Shown here piece after piece: positions 39,540 through 51,499 of a stretch of DNA of 64,000 nucleotides. The stretch is taken from NCBI GenBank assembly GCA_050084515.1, contig CM114273.1:13082001-13146000 (forward strand), in the 5' to 3' direction. Numbering within the stretch: the first letter of the stretch is position 1; each line of letters begins with the position of its first letter. The notes below the pieces were generated by a model. That model had not been told where the DNA came from. It worked only from the letters and a program-made list of their open reading frames with translations, and ran no database searches. Origin of the DNA: Blasia pusilla. Its lineage: Eukaryota; Marchantiophyta; Marchantiopsida; Blasiales. A program made the position numbers and the translations under genes.

Positions 39540-39544
39540 GTGTA

Positions 39545-40783
39545 GGCACTACTATAAGGGACCATTCATGATTAAAATATTGAACAAAAGTTTTATTTAT
39601 TTATTTACCCATTGCCATGTGTCAATCAAAGGGGTGTTCTCCCATAATAACATAGATCATCAATCATGGCTTTCAAACTCCACTTTGAAAAGCTTCTCTA
39701 TATTATTATTAGAGACACCCACCTCTTGGTATTTACCTCCAACATCAGCGCTTGGAATTTTTGACCATCACTATCTTGCCATCTATCCCACATATCCTAA
39801 AGTCACTTGGGTGCTCGTTAACTCATGAAAGGGTTATGATGAGTAGTGTAGATTACCCATCCTCATTTCTAATTCACAGTACGGGCATCCACCACTAATG
39901 TTTACACAAATATGCACAAACTTACGAGACCTTTTAAGATTCCACCAAACTTGCACCTAGACCCAATACAAGCATAAAAGTTTGTCTTCCACATCCAAAA
40001 AAAGAGCACCATTCTTGGTGGCTACCCATTATAAAATACACACAACAAAAAAAGGAGTTGCAAAATTAAGGGATTTTTTTTAATTTTAATATATTTTCAT
40101 CCTCATCTCCCTTTCTTCTTCATAAACTAGAGAAAAACGTGAAATCTTCATTTTTTTATGACGCACACCTATTCCTTAGTTCGGTAGCGCCCACTCGTCA
40201 AGAAGCCATTGGAAAATTATTGGAAAAAAAAGGATTTAAAATCAAACACCCCAAAGGATATATCCGCTATTATAAAAAGGCACTTTAGAAGAACGGAAAA
40301 ATAATATCCGTTGCACTTTTAGCGAATACTTTGCACCAACAGCCAAAAATGACATGCCCTATGCCCTAAAAGGGTTTGGCGTGGATGCTTCATCATCCTT
40401 CCGTTGCGGACGAGGGAAAGGCACACAAAAGAAACCATAGTATTGGATAAAAGGATGCACATACTTATAAATAGTTCCGTATCGTATCAATGAACTTGCA
40501 ATTGTCCGCTTGCGAGATCTTCCATCAGTAATTAGGATTTTGTTTAATATTTGCACATGGACCATATGAAGCTGATAGTTTGGCAAAGAAGGTTAGATTC
40601 GGATTCAAGAAAAGTTATGTTAAACTTCTTTTCTTCGAGTGAAGAAAGAAGTTTGGTTCATCCTATAAGTTCTCTTCTTTTACTATTTCGTATTCAATTA
40701 GAGTATCTACGCAGCGAATGACTTCAACATGACTAAGACACCAAGGCTGCTTTGAGCTTCTTGTAACAATGGTAAACTAGGTA
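39545..40783. other. AT-rich intergenic DNA
   Basis: No gene recognised. A short open frame on the minus strand (40359-40586) has no similarity I know. Confidence 0.55.
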
Positions 40784-41922
40784 TCTATATATAATAATTG
40801 GCAATCACATATGCATAATAATAAGAGAAATAATGGAACAAAATAAGTAATACTCTTGAATTTTGTTGCGTTAGCCCAGCTAGATGGGTAGAAATTTATA
40901 TAATAATGGACGATCACATATGCATAATAATAAGAGAAATAATGGGACAAAATAAATAATACTCTTGAATTTTGTTACGTCAACCTTGTTAGATGCGTAG
41001 AAATTAAATAAAAGCGGATAGGGATTTGAATGGAATATGTAAGTAAATTAATGATAAATTTAATTTTATAATGATTTATTATAAATATTAATAAAACATA
41101 ATTGATACTATAAATAACCAAAATTTTAGAATTTTTACCTCATTTCCAATTTGATGGAAAAAAGAAATAAAAATTTAATGGAAGCGTAGATTTTATTTAA
41201 ATTTTATGGAAAGATAAAAATTACTTAGTGTATTGGATATCATTTAAATTTGAATGGAAGATTGTAATTACTATGAACAATGAAATGTTATTAATCTTCT
41301 AAGATTTTAGAAAATGAAAATCATACTAAAATTTGAAATAAATAGCATGACCATTTTTATTAATTCACATGTTATAGTTTGGGAAAGAAAATTGAATTTA
41401 AATGGAAAAGGAAAATGATTTCGTTAATTAAATTCGCTAAGATTTTAGTTAGTGAATGTTATTTTGGTGGGAAGAGGAAGAATAGTTATTGTTTGAGCTT
41501 TTACAAAAGAGTCAAATTATTTAGAGGGATGGGTGTTATTTAAAGGTGAAATTTTCTTACTCTTTTAAGATTTTAAAAAGTCAAAATCATATGTAAATTT
41601 TAAATTTAAATATAATTTTAAAAAATCATTATCGACATGTGGTAATTGGACAAGAAATAATTGTTTCACGTGTTAAAGGCAAGAAAAAAAAAAAAATTTT
41701 AATTTGTGGGCAGCATTATTAGTCCCTCACTAACAAAAACTATTCAAACATTTTTTTTTTTGAAAAATTTGAATTTGTGCGCAGCATTATTAATCCCTTG
41801 TGCGCAATAACAAAAACTCTTCAAACATTTATTTCTTTTCTACAATATTATTAATCTTTTTCACTAACAAAAATTCTTAAAACATTTTTTCTTTTCCGTG
41901 CATGGCACGGGTACCTTACTAG
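40784..41922 (+). mobile_element. Non-autonomous Helitron, 1.14 kb
   Basis: It starts TCTATATATAATAATTGG after a host A and ends TTACTAG before a host T. A perfect hairpin CCGTGC-ATG-GCACGG (41896-41910) stands twelve bases from the end. Start, hairpin, CTAG end and A/T insertion site are all as in plant Helitrons. There is no coding capacity. It carries an internal 109-bp tandem duplication next to the 5' end. It is homologous, in inverted orientation, to 14366-15228. Confidence 0.8.
40789..41006 (+). repeat. 109-bp tandem duplication inside the Helitron
   Basis: Copies at about 40789-40897 and 40898-41006 share CACATATGCATAATAATAAG and the following sequence to GTAGAAATT. The relative at 14366-15228 has only one such unit, so the duplication arose in this copy. 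Confidence 0.85.
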
Positions 41923-42018
41923 TGTTATCAAAGACACATGTAACATGTTGTAATGGAAGCACACGGGTACCTTACTAGTGTTATCAAAGACAAAGGTAGC
42001 ATGTTGTAATGGAAGCAC
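41907..42018 (+). repeat. 56-bp tandem duplication spanning the Helitron 3' end
   Basis: Two adjacent 56-base units (41907-41962 and 41963-42018) start ACGGGTACCTTACTAG and run into the flanking host sequence. The second unit has CTAG but only the right half of the hairpin. Confidence 0.85.
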
Positions 42019-43444
42019 ATTTTGCGACGTCATCTCCAAAAGGAAGTCAAGAGTACGTTGTTGTGCTACTAGAAACCTAACTTCTTTCCAGAAATTATGT
42101 TCACTGCGTCGGACAGAGAACTAGATCAGATATCTAGCAGCTTGAGAGCAATAGTAGTCCTCTCAAAGTGGAGGGATGTACTCTTTCCTTCTGATATCCA
42201 TAAAGAAAAGAACTGCGTATTTCTTGTCAAAACAATGACAAAATTTAATATTTTGATGATAAGACTTTGCTTGATTCACTCTGGACTTCGAAGACAGCGG
42301 TGGCGAAAGAGGAATTCCCTCCGGTGAAACAGGATGTGGTAAACCGACTTCTGGCGCACACGTTGACTGCAGGGGATCTCAGCACCCGATTCGAACGAGC
42401 GATGTGTTGGGGCTGGTAGTTTCTTCTGGCACAGTGGCATCACGACACGAAACAGTGAAGATCTCCGGGTGATGTGGTCCAGATCCGGTCGCTGTTCAAT
42501 CGTTTCGGAGTGCAAGAAGTGGGAGTCGCGCACCCCGGTGCAGCCAGCAGTTGGACGGGCGGGTGTGCGACAACTTCAGACAGCTGATCACCACCTTGTG
42601 TTCTATGGCTCCCACATAGGTCCGGCGGAGCAAGGGCTGGCATTGCGGGCCGCTTGTGAATAGCAGTTCCCCAGAACCATATCTGAACTTGGAGGGGAAA
42701 TGCTAGGTTGCCTCGGGGGTAGACTTTCGCTCGCAGTCGTCGAGACTCCGACGAAACCAGAACTGCACTCGCTGGGAGGCGCGTTTCTGTCCCACTCCAG
42801 AATGCAAGAACCCTAAAGATGAAAGAAAGGAGACCTTATGAAGTAATCAACTTCAACGGGACTTGGGAGAGCTCGGATTCTTGGAATCCGCAGCGAGACC
42901 GGTGGAAGGAAGAAGACAGAAATGAAAATTCCACGAGGCGCCATAACTAGACAGCCAGAAGGACGCACATTTGGTAATGGTGAGTCCCGCCTGGCTACGT
43001 GATGCCCAAAAGCCGCATGCAAAATCCGAACACGAACGGCAGGATATTCGCCGATAAAGGAAGTGTGTGTCAAACTGTTTACTGTATAAAGAGAAAAATG
43101 ACTGCTATATCCCGAGTCAGGGTACAGATTTCTTGAGTAGCGTGTCTTATCCTACACACTTTTCACTAGCTCTTTAGGAAACAGGAGGGTGCGAAACGAA
43201 ATAGGGGGTGCTTTTCATTCCGGTATCCCCGATGGCTATAGACTTCCGAGTTCCAAAGCCGGAGACATCACTTCTACCCGTGCAGAGAGAGACTAACTTC
43301 TAAATGGTCCGCGATCCAAGGCTTGCTAAAATTGGAGCTACTCGGAATTGGAAGAAAGTTAAGAAAGCTTTGAATGGATGGAGCTAAAATTGAAGTCCTT
43401 GGGCGGTAAGCTACGTTGCTACACTTTTCCTCGACCAAATTGAG
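42019..43444. other. Intergenic/3' flank of the methyltransferase gene
   Basis: GC-richer from about 42.27 kb to 43.1 kb, with short frames on both strands that I do not recognise. The part next to 43444 should hold the 3' UTR of the minus-strand methyltransferase gene. Confidence 0.45.
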
Positions 43445-46400
43445 TTAAAAAAGACTACTATCCTTCAAGGCCGAAGAAACCCACCAAGTCTTCTGGCAGA
43501 TAAGCAAACTCTCCGACTCTTCTCGACCTTTCTCTGTCTCATGCCGAGTACATTTCCATCTCATCGCCTTCCCCAAAATACTGGCGTTGTCCAAGAATTG
43601 TGCCGTATCCCGTATGATTACATGACCATTGGGCCGCAAGATCCGATCCATTTCTAGTAAGACCTCTTTCATTTCACATCTGCAACGCCAGTCAGGATGT
43701 GAGAAACAGGGTGTTACATATCATCTGCCAATTGCTACGAGAAGCTGAAAGACTCCAGATACATTCAACAGTGCGCATCTTGAAGAGATTTAAGTGCATC
43801 ACTCCTTAGATGGGGTCGTGCAGTTGGCATCGACGCAGCATACCTTTGGCTTTCGGCAGTGAAGAGACCAGCTACATGAAGCATGTCATATGTTCTTGGA
43901 TAGGTCGAAAACGCTTCACACCTGTGCAACAAGCCGTTCATTCCATCAGAATACATGTTCTGTCCCAGAGTCACAATTTCTGTTCCAGAATCCACAGAGT
44001 CATTTGATAACGTTTAAGATCAGTCGACCAGTGGCAACTTCGAGGTCGGCAGTCCCCCTCTCCCGTACCATCTTGGAATGTTCTCTCGCAGAAGGCGCTC
44101 ACGAGGCTTACCAGTCAGAAACCGTCCCCATCAAGCCCCGATCAAAGACCACTCCCAAGGAGTTCGTAGCGTAAGAAGAGACGACGTTCATCACCCAGAC
44201 GGGATCGTCGATCAGAGCAGCGGCGAAACTGCCGTACTGAGTGTTCATGTCCATAACGTTTCGGATTTTGTTACTGCCGAGTTCAGGGACGAGTGTTTTG
44301 TAGTGTTTGACCCGCTCCTTCCACATTCTCGTGTCTTGATTGAAACCACCAGTGCTGCCTCCGGCTGTCCATTTCAGTCGCTCGGGAGGCTGGGAGAGTC
44401 TTTCTGGCCACTTAGGCACAGTATCTACTGAGATCCTCTTGGCGTCCTGGTGTTGAGGAACTATGCAAGGTCGCATTGGCACATACCTGCACGAGCCATA
44501 GCATTCTTTTCAAAAAAGCTTTCTTCGCACAGTTGCTGCATCGGCGACTCCGGAAGACTCTGAACTTGGTACTTTGGGATCTTAGTAACCACGAATATCA
44601 CGAATTTGTGAAACGCCTGCTAAAGGTGAGGAGGGCATCTTCGGTACAGCTATACAGCTAGACTGCGATGACTTATCGGCACAACATGGTTTGACGACAC
44701 TTGGTTCGAAGTTGAAACCCGAATTAACGCCCTTCAATTTTTGGAGGACGGCATACAACGAAGTTTTCGAAAAGCTCTGTTTCCGAGGAGACATACCACG
44801 AGGCATCTGCTTCAATGGCGTCGTCACACACTGGTGGATACGTTCCCTCTTCCCTCTGCTCGTAGCACGTATTGTCCAAAGGTTTCTGCCAGACTGCAAG
44901 ATCATCCTTGGCAGCATAGAACTTGTAGCACATGCGATTCAGCAAATCTTTAATTGCATCGTAGTCAGCCTTCTGCTTCTCCTCGGTAGACTCCCAACCT
45001 TTCCAGTGCACTTCATAATTCACAGGAGGTCCCGAAAGCACCCAAAAACCGCCTGGGCGCAGAAGACGATCAACTTCAAGCAGATACACTCCACCTGTTC
45101 GGACAGCAAGCAGGTTAGTTAGTAGGTGGTCAGAACCGATACCGAAACAATTACGACCTTACCACGTTTCTGACAATCCGAATTCAGACGCACTGGTGTT
45201 CACAATAACAACAAGACCTCCGCCACTATCAACTGCACGAGATCCTAACTGACCAGTCAGTAGGTGCCATTGATGTCATCTCAGCTCTCCAAATTGCCCC
45301 ATGGTGGCCCTCTCCGATAGATAGGCTGAAGCTTCAGCTCCAGTAACATCCTGTCTCTAAACTGAGGAGATTGAAGATCGGAAGCAGAAGAGATCAGCAA
45401 GACTTGAGAGGTGGAAGTCACGACTTACCAAATTCCGTCCAAGGAATCAAACAACGGGAGCAATGGGCTATGTCGAAGGAATTAGCAGGGTACGGCATCC
45501 GTTGCGTGGCAATTATTCCGAGCATGGCTGGAATGCCTCGTTCCAAGGCAAATTGCACCTGAGCCTCGTGATTATCACGAGGTGCGATGGACATTGCCAG
45601 AATGCCACGGTCCAGAAGGTCACCACCCCAACTAGCCACCTGCAGACATATTCGAAGGGATTAGATCAAAATGTTTTAATCAGAGACGTCGTGTGTTGCA
45701 GTTCCTGCGAATTTGATAGGCAAAAATTTGAACTGACAACGATTTAAAGTCTAAGAGCAAAAAGGAGGGATCATTTCCGTGCCGAAGCTCTAGACGCTCA
45801 TTTCGGTTCAAATCTCTTGGCCACCCGGATTGTGCTGAGAAAATCGTCGTAGCCCTTAACGGCAAATTCAAATGCATCGTACAACATTGTTATCGACGGA
45901 ACAAAGTCCAGAGCGTCTGGAGATCCCCATTTTGTGCTTGATAGTTGACATTACACCTTAAGATCTGATGACCTGATCGCACTAGTCTCTCTTCATCTTA
46001 TTCAAAAACTAGGCAAATATTCATGGTCTGAAGGTCCTCCAAGCAACTCACCCCGCATCCCGTATCAAGAGCAGTTCTAATGCTGCCATCCTTCATTCCT
46101 GGTATAAGCTCCTCCATGTGGTCTATGTACTCGCCTACACCGTTGGGAAACATGGTTCCTCCTCCAGGAAAGATAAACTTGTCTCCCTTCTTTTTTAACC
46201 AGTTTTGGTTTGCCTTCTCGTTGTTGATCCAATCATAAGGGACATTTCTGTAAGAGTATACCGAATATCAAAGTCAGGAAAATACTGGAATCTACGGAAC
46301 TGGAAGACGAAAATCTTCAAACGGCAACTGAAATGCAACCAGATAGATCGATCTAGATAGAACACGCACCTAAGCCGAAACTATCGATTCTCAAAGAGGA

Positions 46401-47355
46401 GAGAAATCTCATTCGAGTGAACCCAAGTCATGCAAAAAAGTATGACAATAAAGCCATGGTAAGGATCTATCAGTGACTTACTTGTACCAGCACTCGCTGC
46501 GGCTTTTAGGCCACAACATTGTCTGCTTGTAACCCTCCGGTGGTGGAACCAGACATGTGAGCTTCTCTGCTTTCGGCGGACAATGTCTTTCACGGAAAGC
46601 CATCCTTTGCCTGTCGTATTTCCTCCATCTCTGCAAGAAACGGTAATGAACGATCTCACGAAATTAGCTCACTTTCTCGCACCAGTTCCAGTCGCCAAAC
46701 AACCAGTGAATAATCTCCAAACATCCAAAATTGGAAGAGAGTTACTACCTTCACTTTACTAAGAGGATTGCCTCATCAGTGAAGGAGAGGACCATCATCT
46801 CACCACTACATTGGTGAGACGATATAATCCTGGGCGATTCGCTTCCCAAGTACCTGCATCAAGAAAGTTCATACCTATCGACCTCACTGGAATCGAAAAC
46901 CTGAAAGATCACATATTAAAAGATCCGCCAACGCTAAGGTGTACTAAGCTCCTGTTGGACCCGACCAGGTTCGAAAACGGTATCTAATTCGTGCCATGCC
47001 ACGCATGACCTACCTCCTGACGGGTCTGATACGCTCGCGATGTTGACCATCACACATTCAGTCACCAGATATAGGAGAAAACACTTACCGCGGGATCAGA
47101 ACAAGGAGTGATGTCCTGAACCGTGAGGTTGCATTCTTTGAAAGGCCCTTGCTTGATGATAGGCACGCACCCTGCCTTCTCCACAACTCCCTCAGAATCG
47201 TGAGTCTCGACCAATATTTTCCCCTTCTCCGAGCAAAGAGCTCCTCCGAGATAGAAAGAGACGGCGCACAGCGATGACACCATAAGAAACAGAGGAAGCA
47301 CCTTCGACTTCCTATCGTATGCAAAGAGGCCGGATTTGAGCTCTTTTTCTTTCAT
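43445..47355 (-). CDS. DUF248 (PMT-type) Golgi methyltransferase, eight exons
   Basis: Probable S-adenosylmethionine-dependent methyltransferase of the plant PMT family (DUF248). It should be a type II membrane protein of the Golgi; relatives such as QUA2/TSD2 are tied to homogalacturonan methylation. Exons from 5' to 3' on the minus strand: 47355-47089, 46630-46482, 46247-46052, 45639-45429, 45094-44797, 44486-44112, 43921-43844, 43679-43445. All introns are GT-AG and the phases join without a break to 602 aa, a normal family length. A hydrophobic segment at residues 19-41 is the membrane anchor after a short cytosolic tail. The SAM motif ALDTGCG is residues 198-204, followed by the family hallmarks [17 protein letters not shown] and [11 protein letters not shown] second half contains [31 protein letters not shown] and [16 protein letters not shown]. 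The start ATG was chosen because it gives the short basic tail before the anchor; an upstream in-frame ATG also exists. The gene looks intact. Confidence 0.9.
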
Positions 47356-49680
47356 CTTGTCTAACCTGCTCGAGACAAACACGGAAAGTGTCAACGACAA
47401 CGGGATGCCATCCGCATTTTGGGTCAACAGCGCAACAATGCCGCGAATGTGCTTTCATCCTCAATTTACACTGAGCTGCCATGAGACTGGCTGAACGAAG
47501 GAGTTGGACTGGGTTTCTACCCAAACCCGCGTAAAATCTTCGAAGTTTCAAGCATAGATAATATGGTGGCTCCCGTCTAGCGAGGGCTTCATCTGCACAA
47601 CTATCCAGGAAATTTTCCCCAAATTTTAGTTGCTAAGGATTGTAGCAGAGGCATGCTATGAGACAATACCTACACAAGGCTCCTTTCCGTCTATGGCCTT
47701 GATACTCCGTGACCAGTGATGAGCGAAAACAGAACATTCTCTAACAACAGCTAACCCGATGCATTGCATTGCAGTTCTTACACTGCCTTCGATGATAAAG
47801 CTCTTCACATAGTCAGCTGAGCTGCACGATCAGAACTTGCTTTTAAGAGTACACTTCTGGCATTGAAATGATCTGAAGGTGGCATTTGGCGTTTGACATT
47901 CGAACGACTCAGTACTACGAAAAGCCCGGAAGGAGAAGCAAATCCACGAAAGCCGGCAGTGTGACATTACACGAGCATCGATCGTCAAACACGCAAGCAA
48001 GTCAGATAATCGTTGTCATCTACTATCCAGCTCCGCCAACTAAAGAGTGAGATGAGAGCCTTTACCTCAATCCAAAGTTCACTATTCGTCGGAGACAACG
48101 GAACTGGTTGCTGCTCCTACAAAGGTGCTATAAACACCTGCGAATCATACGCCCTGTGCCCCGAATGCGTCTCCGAAAGGTAATGAAAGGTGCCCTGTGT
48201 TCGATGTCGCCGAACATAGGATCAAGCGCAGCAGCTCTATACCACGTCCTGAAGATTTCGGGACAGAGACATGGGAGCAGACGCAAGAGGCTGTCTGTGC
48301 AGGTCTCCCTAGTGAGAAGCCGGGAAGAGCGGCCTCGGAATGAGACACAGCATTGAATGAAAAGTCGATAAAATCAAACGGGGAGGGTGGTAAAACAGGC
48401 GACTGAAGACCCGACTCGACTCGAGGGAACACGCGAACGAGACGAGGTGAAACACGAAATGAGACGAGGTGACCGCGTCAATCATGCCTCTGCACATTCA
48501 AGTGCAACAATGAAAAAGTACTCGCCATCCTGACAGAAGCGCATTGCACCTCACAACCCTCCCCCAACACAGCTGCACCTAGCTGACACTCCACTTCCTA
48601 AGCTCTTCCTTCTCATCCCACACACCTCCGCGCTACTTACTGTTCTCTCACACACCGCAACAACGCGACAAACCAACCGACAGTCTCGACGCCAATCCGA
48701 ATCGCCTCGCCATGTATTTTATATATTCCTCACTGCCATTCGATGCGCTCTCACATTCTCCAGTGCCCCGACCCGATCCCCGTTCCTACACTTCGCGCTT
48801 GTAGCTTATAGGTACCACGAAAGTTGCGCACGACCCATGCCGATGTGGCAGGCAACAACCAGATGGCATCGGCCGTCAATCTGCCCTCCCTCCCTCCCTC
48901 TCCACGTCCCTGTAGGACGGGCCGCGCATATAGCCGGAAGCCATCCCATGGCCATCATACCCCATTCTGCATGCTCCGTACGCACTTCAACCCATCGCCT
49001 CGTATGCCATGAATGCATTCCTCATCGCATCGCCGCTCCCAATTTAGATCTCCTATGCCATCGATGCATGCATGCAGTGCCGATGCTGCTCGACACTCTG
49101 CGCGTCGCTTACATGGCAGTGCCCCGAGCAGAAACGACAAAAAGAATGGCTCTTGAACTGATGGCATGGCAAAGTTTGAAGCCGCCGTGGAGCTGGCCAT
49201 CGCGCGGCGCTCATGACTGCGTCGGACCTAGCGGCGCCGGGAAAATCTCGTCTGACGCCGTGAAGACATTCGCGCGTCACACTAATGCGCTCCAGGGCAG
49301 GAAACGGCTCCCTGTCTTGTCACTTCTTCACTGTCCCTGCTTCCTGTCCTTGTATCGAGAGGAATCTTCTCTATACTGCCCGGTGTACAGGCTTCAAAGT
49401 TTAAACGCCGTGGAATCCTCGGCTTTCCGAGTCTGCCTAATATATACGATGAGCTATACGATGGGTTCCATGAGTCACTTCCTTCCTTTCTTTCTTACTA
49501 GGGAAAAAATGAACCTCGGTGGATATGCACTAGGTGCCCGTGCTCTCCACGGGTGAGAGAAAATTAATTCGAGAAGACAAAGGCCCAGCTTTCATAAGAA
49601 GTTAATGGGGAGAACAACATCCTTTTATCAATTAGAGGCCAAAAAAAGGAAGGAAGGAAGGCACCCTTATAAGGGCACTC
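47356..49680 (-). promoter_or_regulatory. Upstream region of the methyltransferase gene
   Basis: Moderate to high GC, including a probable 5' UTR. TATATAAA occurs on the minus strand at 48725-48718, about 1.36 kb before the start codon. It would serve this gene only if the leader is long or contains an intron. A plus-strand open frame of 239 codons (48837-49556) has no recognisable similarity and overlaps minus-strand frames. It includes RY-type CATGCATG repeats near 49063-49075. I do not call it a gene. Confidence 0.35.
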
Positions 49681-49687
49681 TCTCATA

Positions 49688-49800
49688 CTAGTGTAGATGA
49701 TGGAAAATTCTTCCGGCCGTTACACGCCGGAAGAAGGGGCATTCCCCTACGACTAAGTCTCACCAGTAGGTGTTAGTAAGACTTAATTTTCTTTATTATT
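49688..49800. other. Strong hairpin next to CTAG, possible Helitron 3' end
   Basis: TTCTTCCGGC (49708-49717) is the exact reverse complement of 49726-49735, with an 8-base loop. On the minus strand the hairpin is followed 16 bases later by CTAG and a T (49691-49687), as in a Helitron 3' end. Further imperfect stems follow: GGGGCATTCCCC near 49736-49747, and AAGTCT facing AGACTT at about 49755-49786. No matching 5' end was found. Confidence 0.4.
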
Positions 49801-49922
49801 TTTCACTAATTCAACTCCCCCTCTCAAAATGACATGTGTCGACTTCATAGGAGTCCTTAGAAGACACGTGTCAACACCTGAGGAGGGTTTCTTCAAACCT
49901 CGTCCTCTTTTAATTATGGAGA

Positions 49923-50104
49923 CTAGTCAGTGCCCGTGACGGACCGTGCATCGCACGGTCGTGTGCATATACGACCCCCTCCCAAAATGTAAACGCGCCC
50001 CTCATATACATCCCCTCTTGAAATATGCGTCGGGTTTATGATGACACGTGTCATGCTCTGCAAGTGTCACCATGTCAAAACCACTCCGAAAATTATAGTA
50101 TAGA
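49923..50104 (-). mobile_element. 182-bp mini-Helitron
   Basis: On the minus strand it starts TCTATACTATAATTTTCGG after a host A (50105) and ends CTAG before a host T (49922). A perfect 7-bp hairpin ACCGTGC-GAT-GCACGGT (49959-49943) lies 16 bases from the end. No coding capacity. The internal sequence differs from the 16.8-kb and 40.8-kb elements, so it is probably a different subfamily. Confidence 0.7.
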
Positions 50105-51499
50105 TTAGCGACGTGATATTTATATGCAAATTTCTTTGAACAAGTGCTGCCTCCAGAAGATTTGGATTATAAGAAAGTGAATTAACTAGTGCTGCCCTTT
50201 GAGAAGGGTTGGGGAATTTCCACCCCTCTCATAATTGTGTTTTTTAAAATATCCAAAAAGTCTTAAAAATAGAAAAAAGTTATAGTTTAAAACAAAATCA
50301 TTATATTCGGGGCGTAAGTTTTGAATTCTACAAATACTAATTTGTTATTTTAGGTCATACAATATGTAGGGGAAATGTTGTTGAGTTGTAGTTAAAAGTT
50401 AATCCTTAGTTTTATTGAGCTAGGTTACATGGTGTGTAGTGGAAATGTTATTGAGCCGGAGCTAACACTTAATTCTTAGTTTAAAAAAGTGAGTAGGTAT
50501 ACACCTTTTGGATGAAAATGTGTCCGGCATCTGGATTTTATAGTGGAAAATTTACATATTAGATTAAATAGATAAAACCTTAAATATATGTTTGACATGA
50601 AATATATGTAAGCGGTTGGAAAAATGGGGATACTTTCTTCCTATATATGTAAACTGATATAGTACATTACTAAGACAAAGTGGAAATGCAAATATGTGTG
50701 TTGTGATAAGAAAGTTCAATTAAGATGAATTGTTCAAGCACAACTTCCAATGGCATAGCAAACATTTGAAGTATAATGGGTACTTATTGCCATGGAAAGC
50801 AAAGATGTAGGTAATGACATTATAGATTAGAGAATAGAAAAGGCATGGTAAAATTTGCCACTCCAAGTCTCATGACTCAAAATTTCAAATAAATTCAAAC
50901 CAAGTAAGCAAGTCCATATAGTCCAAGTTGCAAGGCTTAAGAGTTCATCTCTGGTTTAGCATTAAAGAGAACAATGGTACTAATATGAAAATTGATTCTT
51001 CATCATAAGTGCCAATTTAAACTACCATTGTAAAAGAGATTCTATGATAGTTGCTTCAAGATAGAGAATTGGGTCAAACTTGATTTGATGCTACTTTCGA
51101 TAAATTCCTTGATTTTAGCTTCTCCTTTGCATCTACGACTGTTGTACTATACTCCTCATTTTGTTGTTGTGTTGAATGCAACAAATTTATCAGTTGGGCA
51201 ACCTGGATCATCAAGCATATGAATTGAACACTCTTCATCCAAAGTTAGAGCTTAAGAGATAGATTGATAAACAGGAAGTGGAATTGCTCCTCGTCTATGT
51301 GGCATTGTTGAAGCACTAGGAATCTCATGTTGAGTATTCTAAGAAGTTATGGGCCATACTCTATGACTTGAAGATGAACGACCAGCATCAAATCTGCCAC
51401 ATTGAGATAAAATCCTCTTTCTTATCTGAGGAACATGCACAAAATTTCACTTTCCATAAATGGAGTAACCAAGTAGGATTGATGTGATGTTGCTTCACA
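50105..51499. other. AT-rich intergenic DNA
   Basis: No gene recognised. Two similar phrases near 50355-50410 and 50420-50480 (ATGTTGTTGAGTTGTAGTTAA and ATGTTATTGAGCCGGAGCTAA) suggest an old local duplication. Confidence 0.5.

Noticed and set aside
44582-44917. 111-codon frame overlapping methyltransferase exon 5
   Set aside because: It is a different reading frame of the exon and adjoining intron. Exon phases and conserved motifs support the model given.
48837-49556. 239-codon plus-strand open frame
   Set aside because: No recognisable motif, overlapping frames on the other strand, and composition following the local GC content. Kept only as a note in the upstream-region entry.
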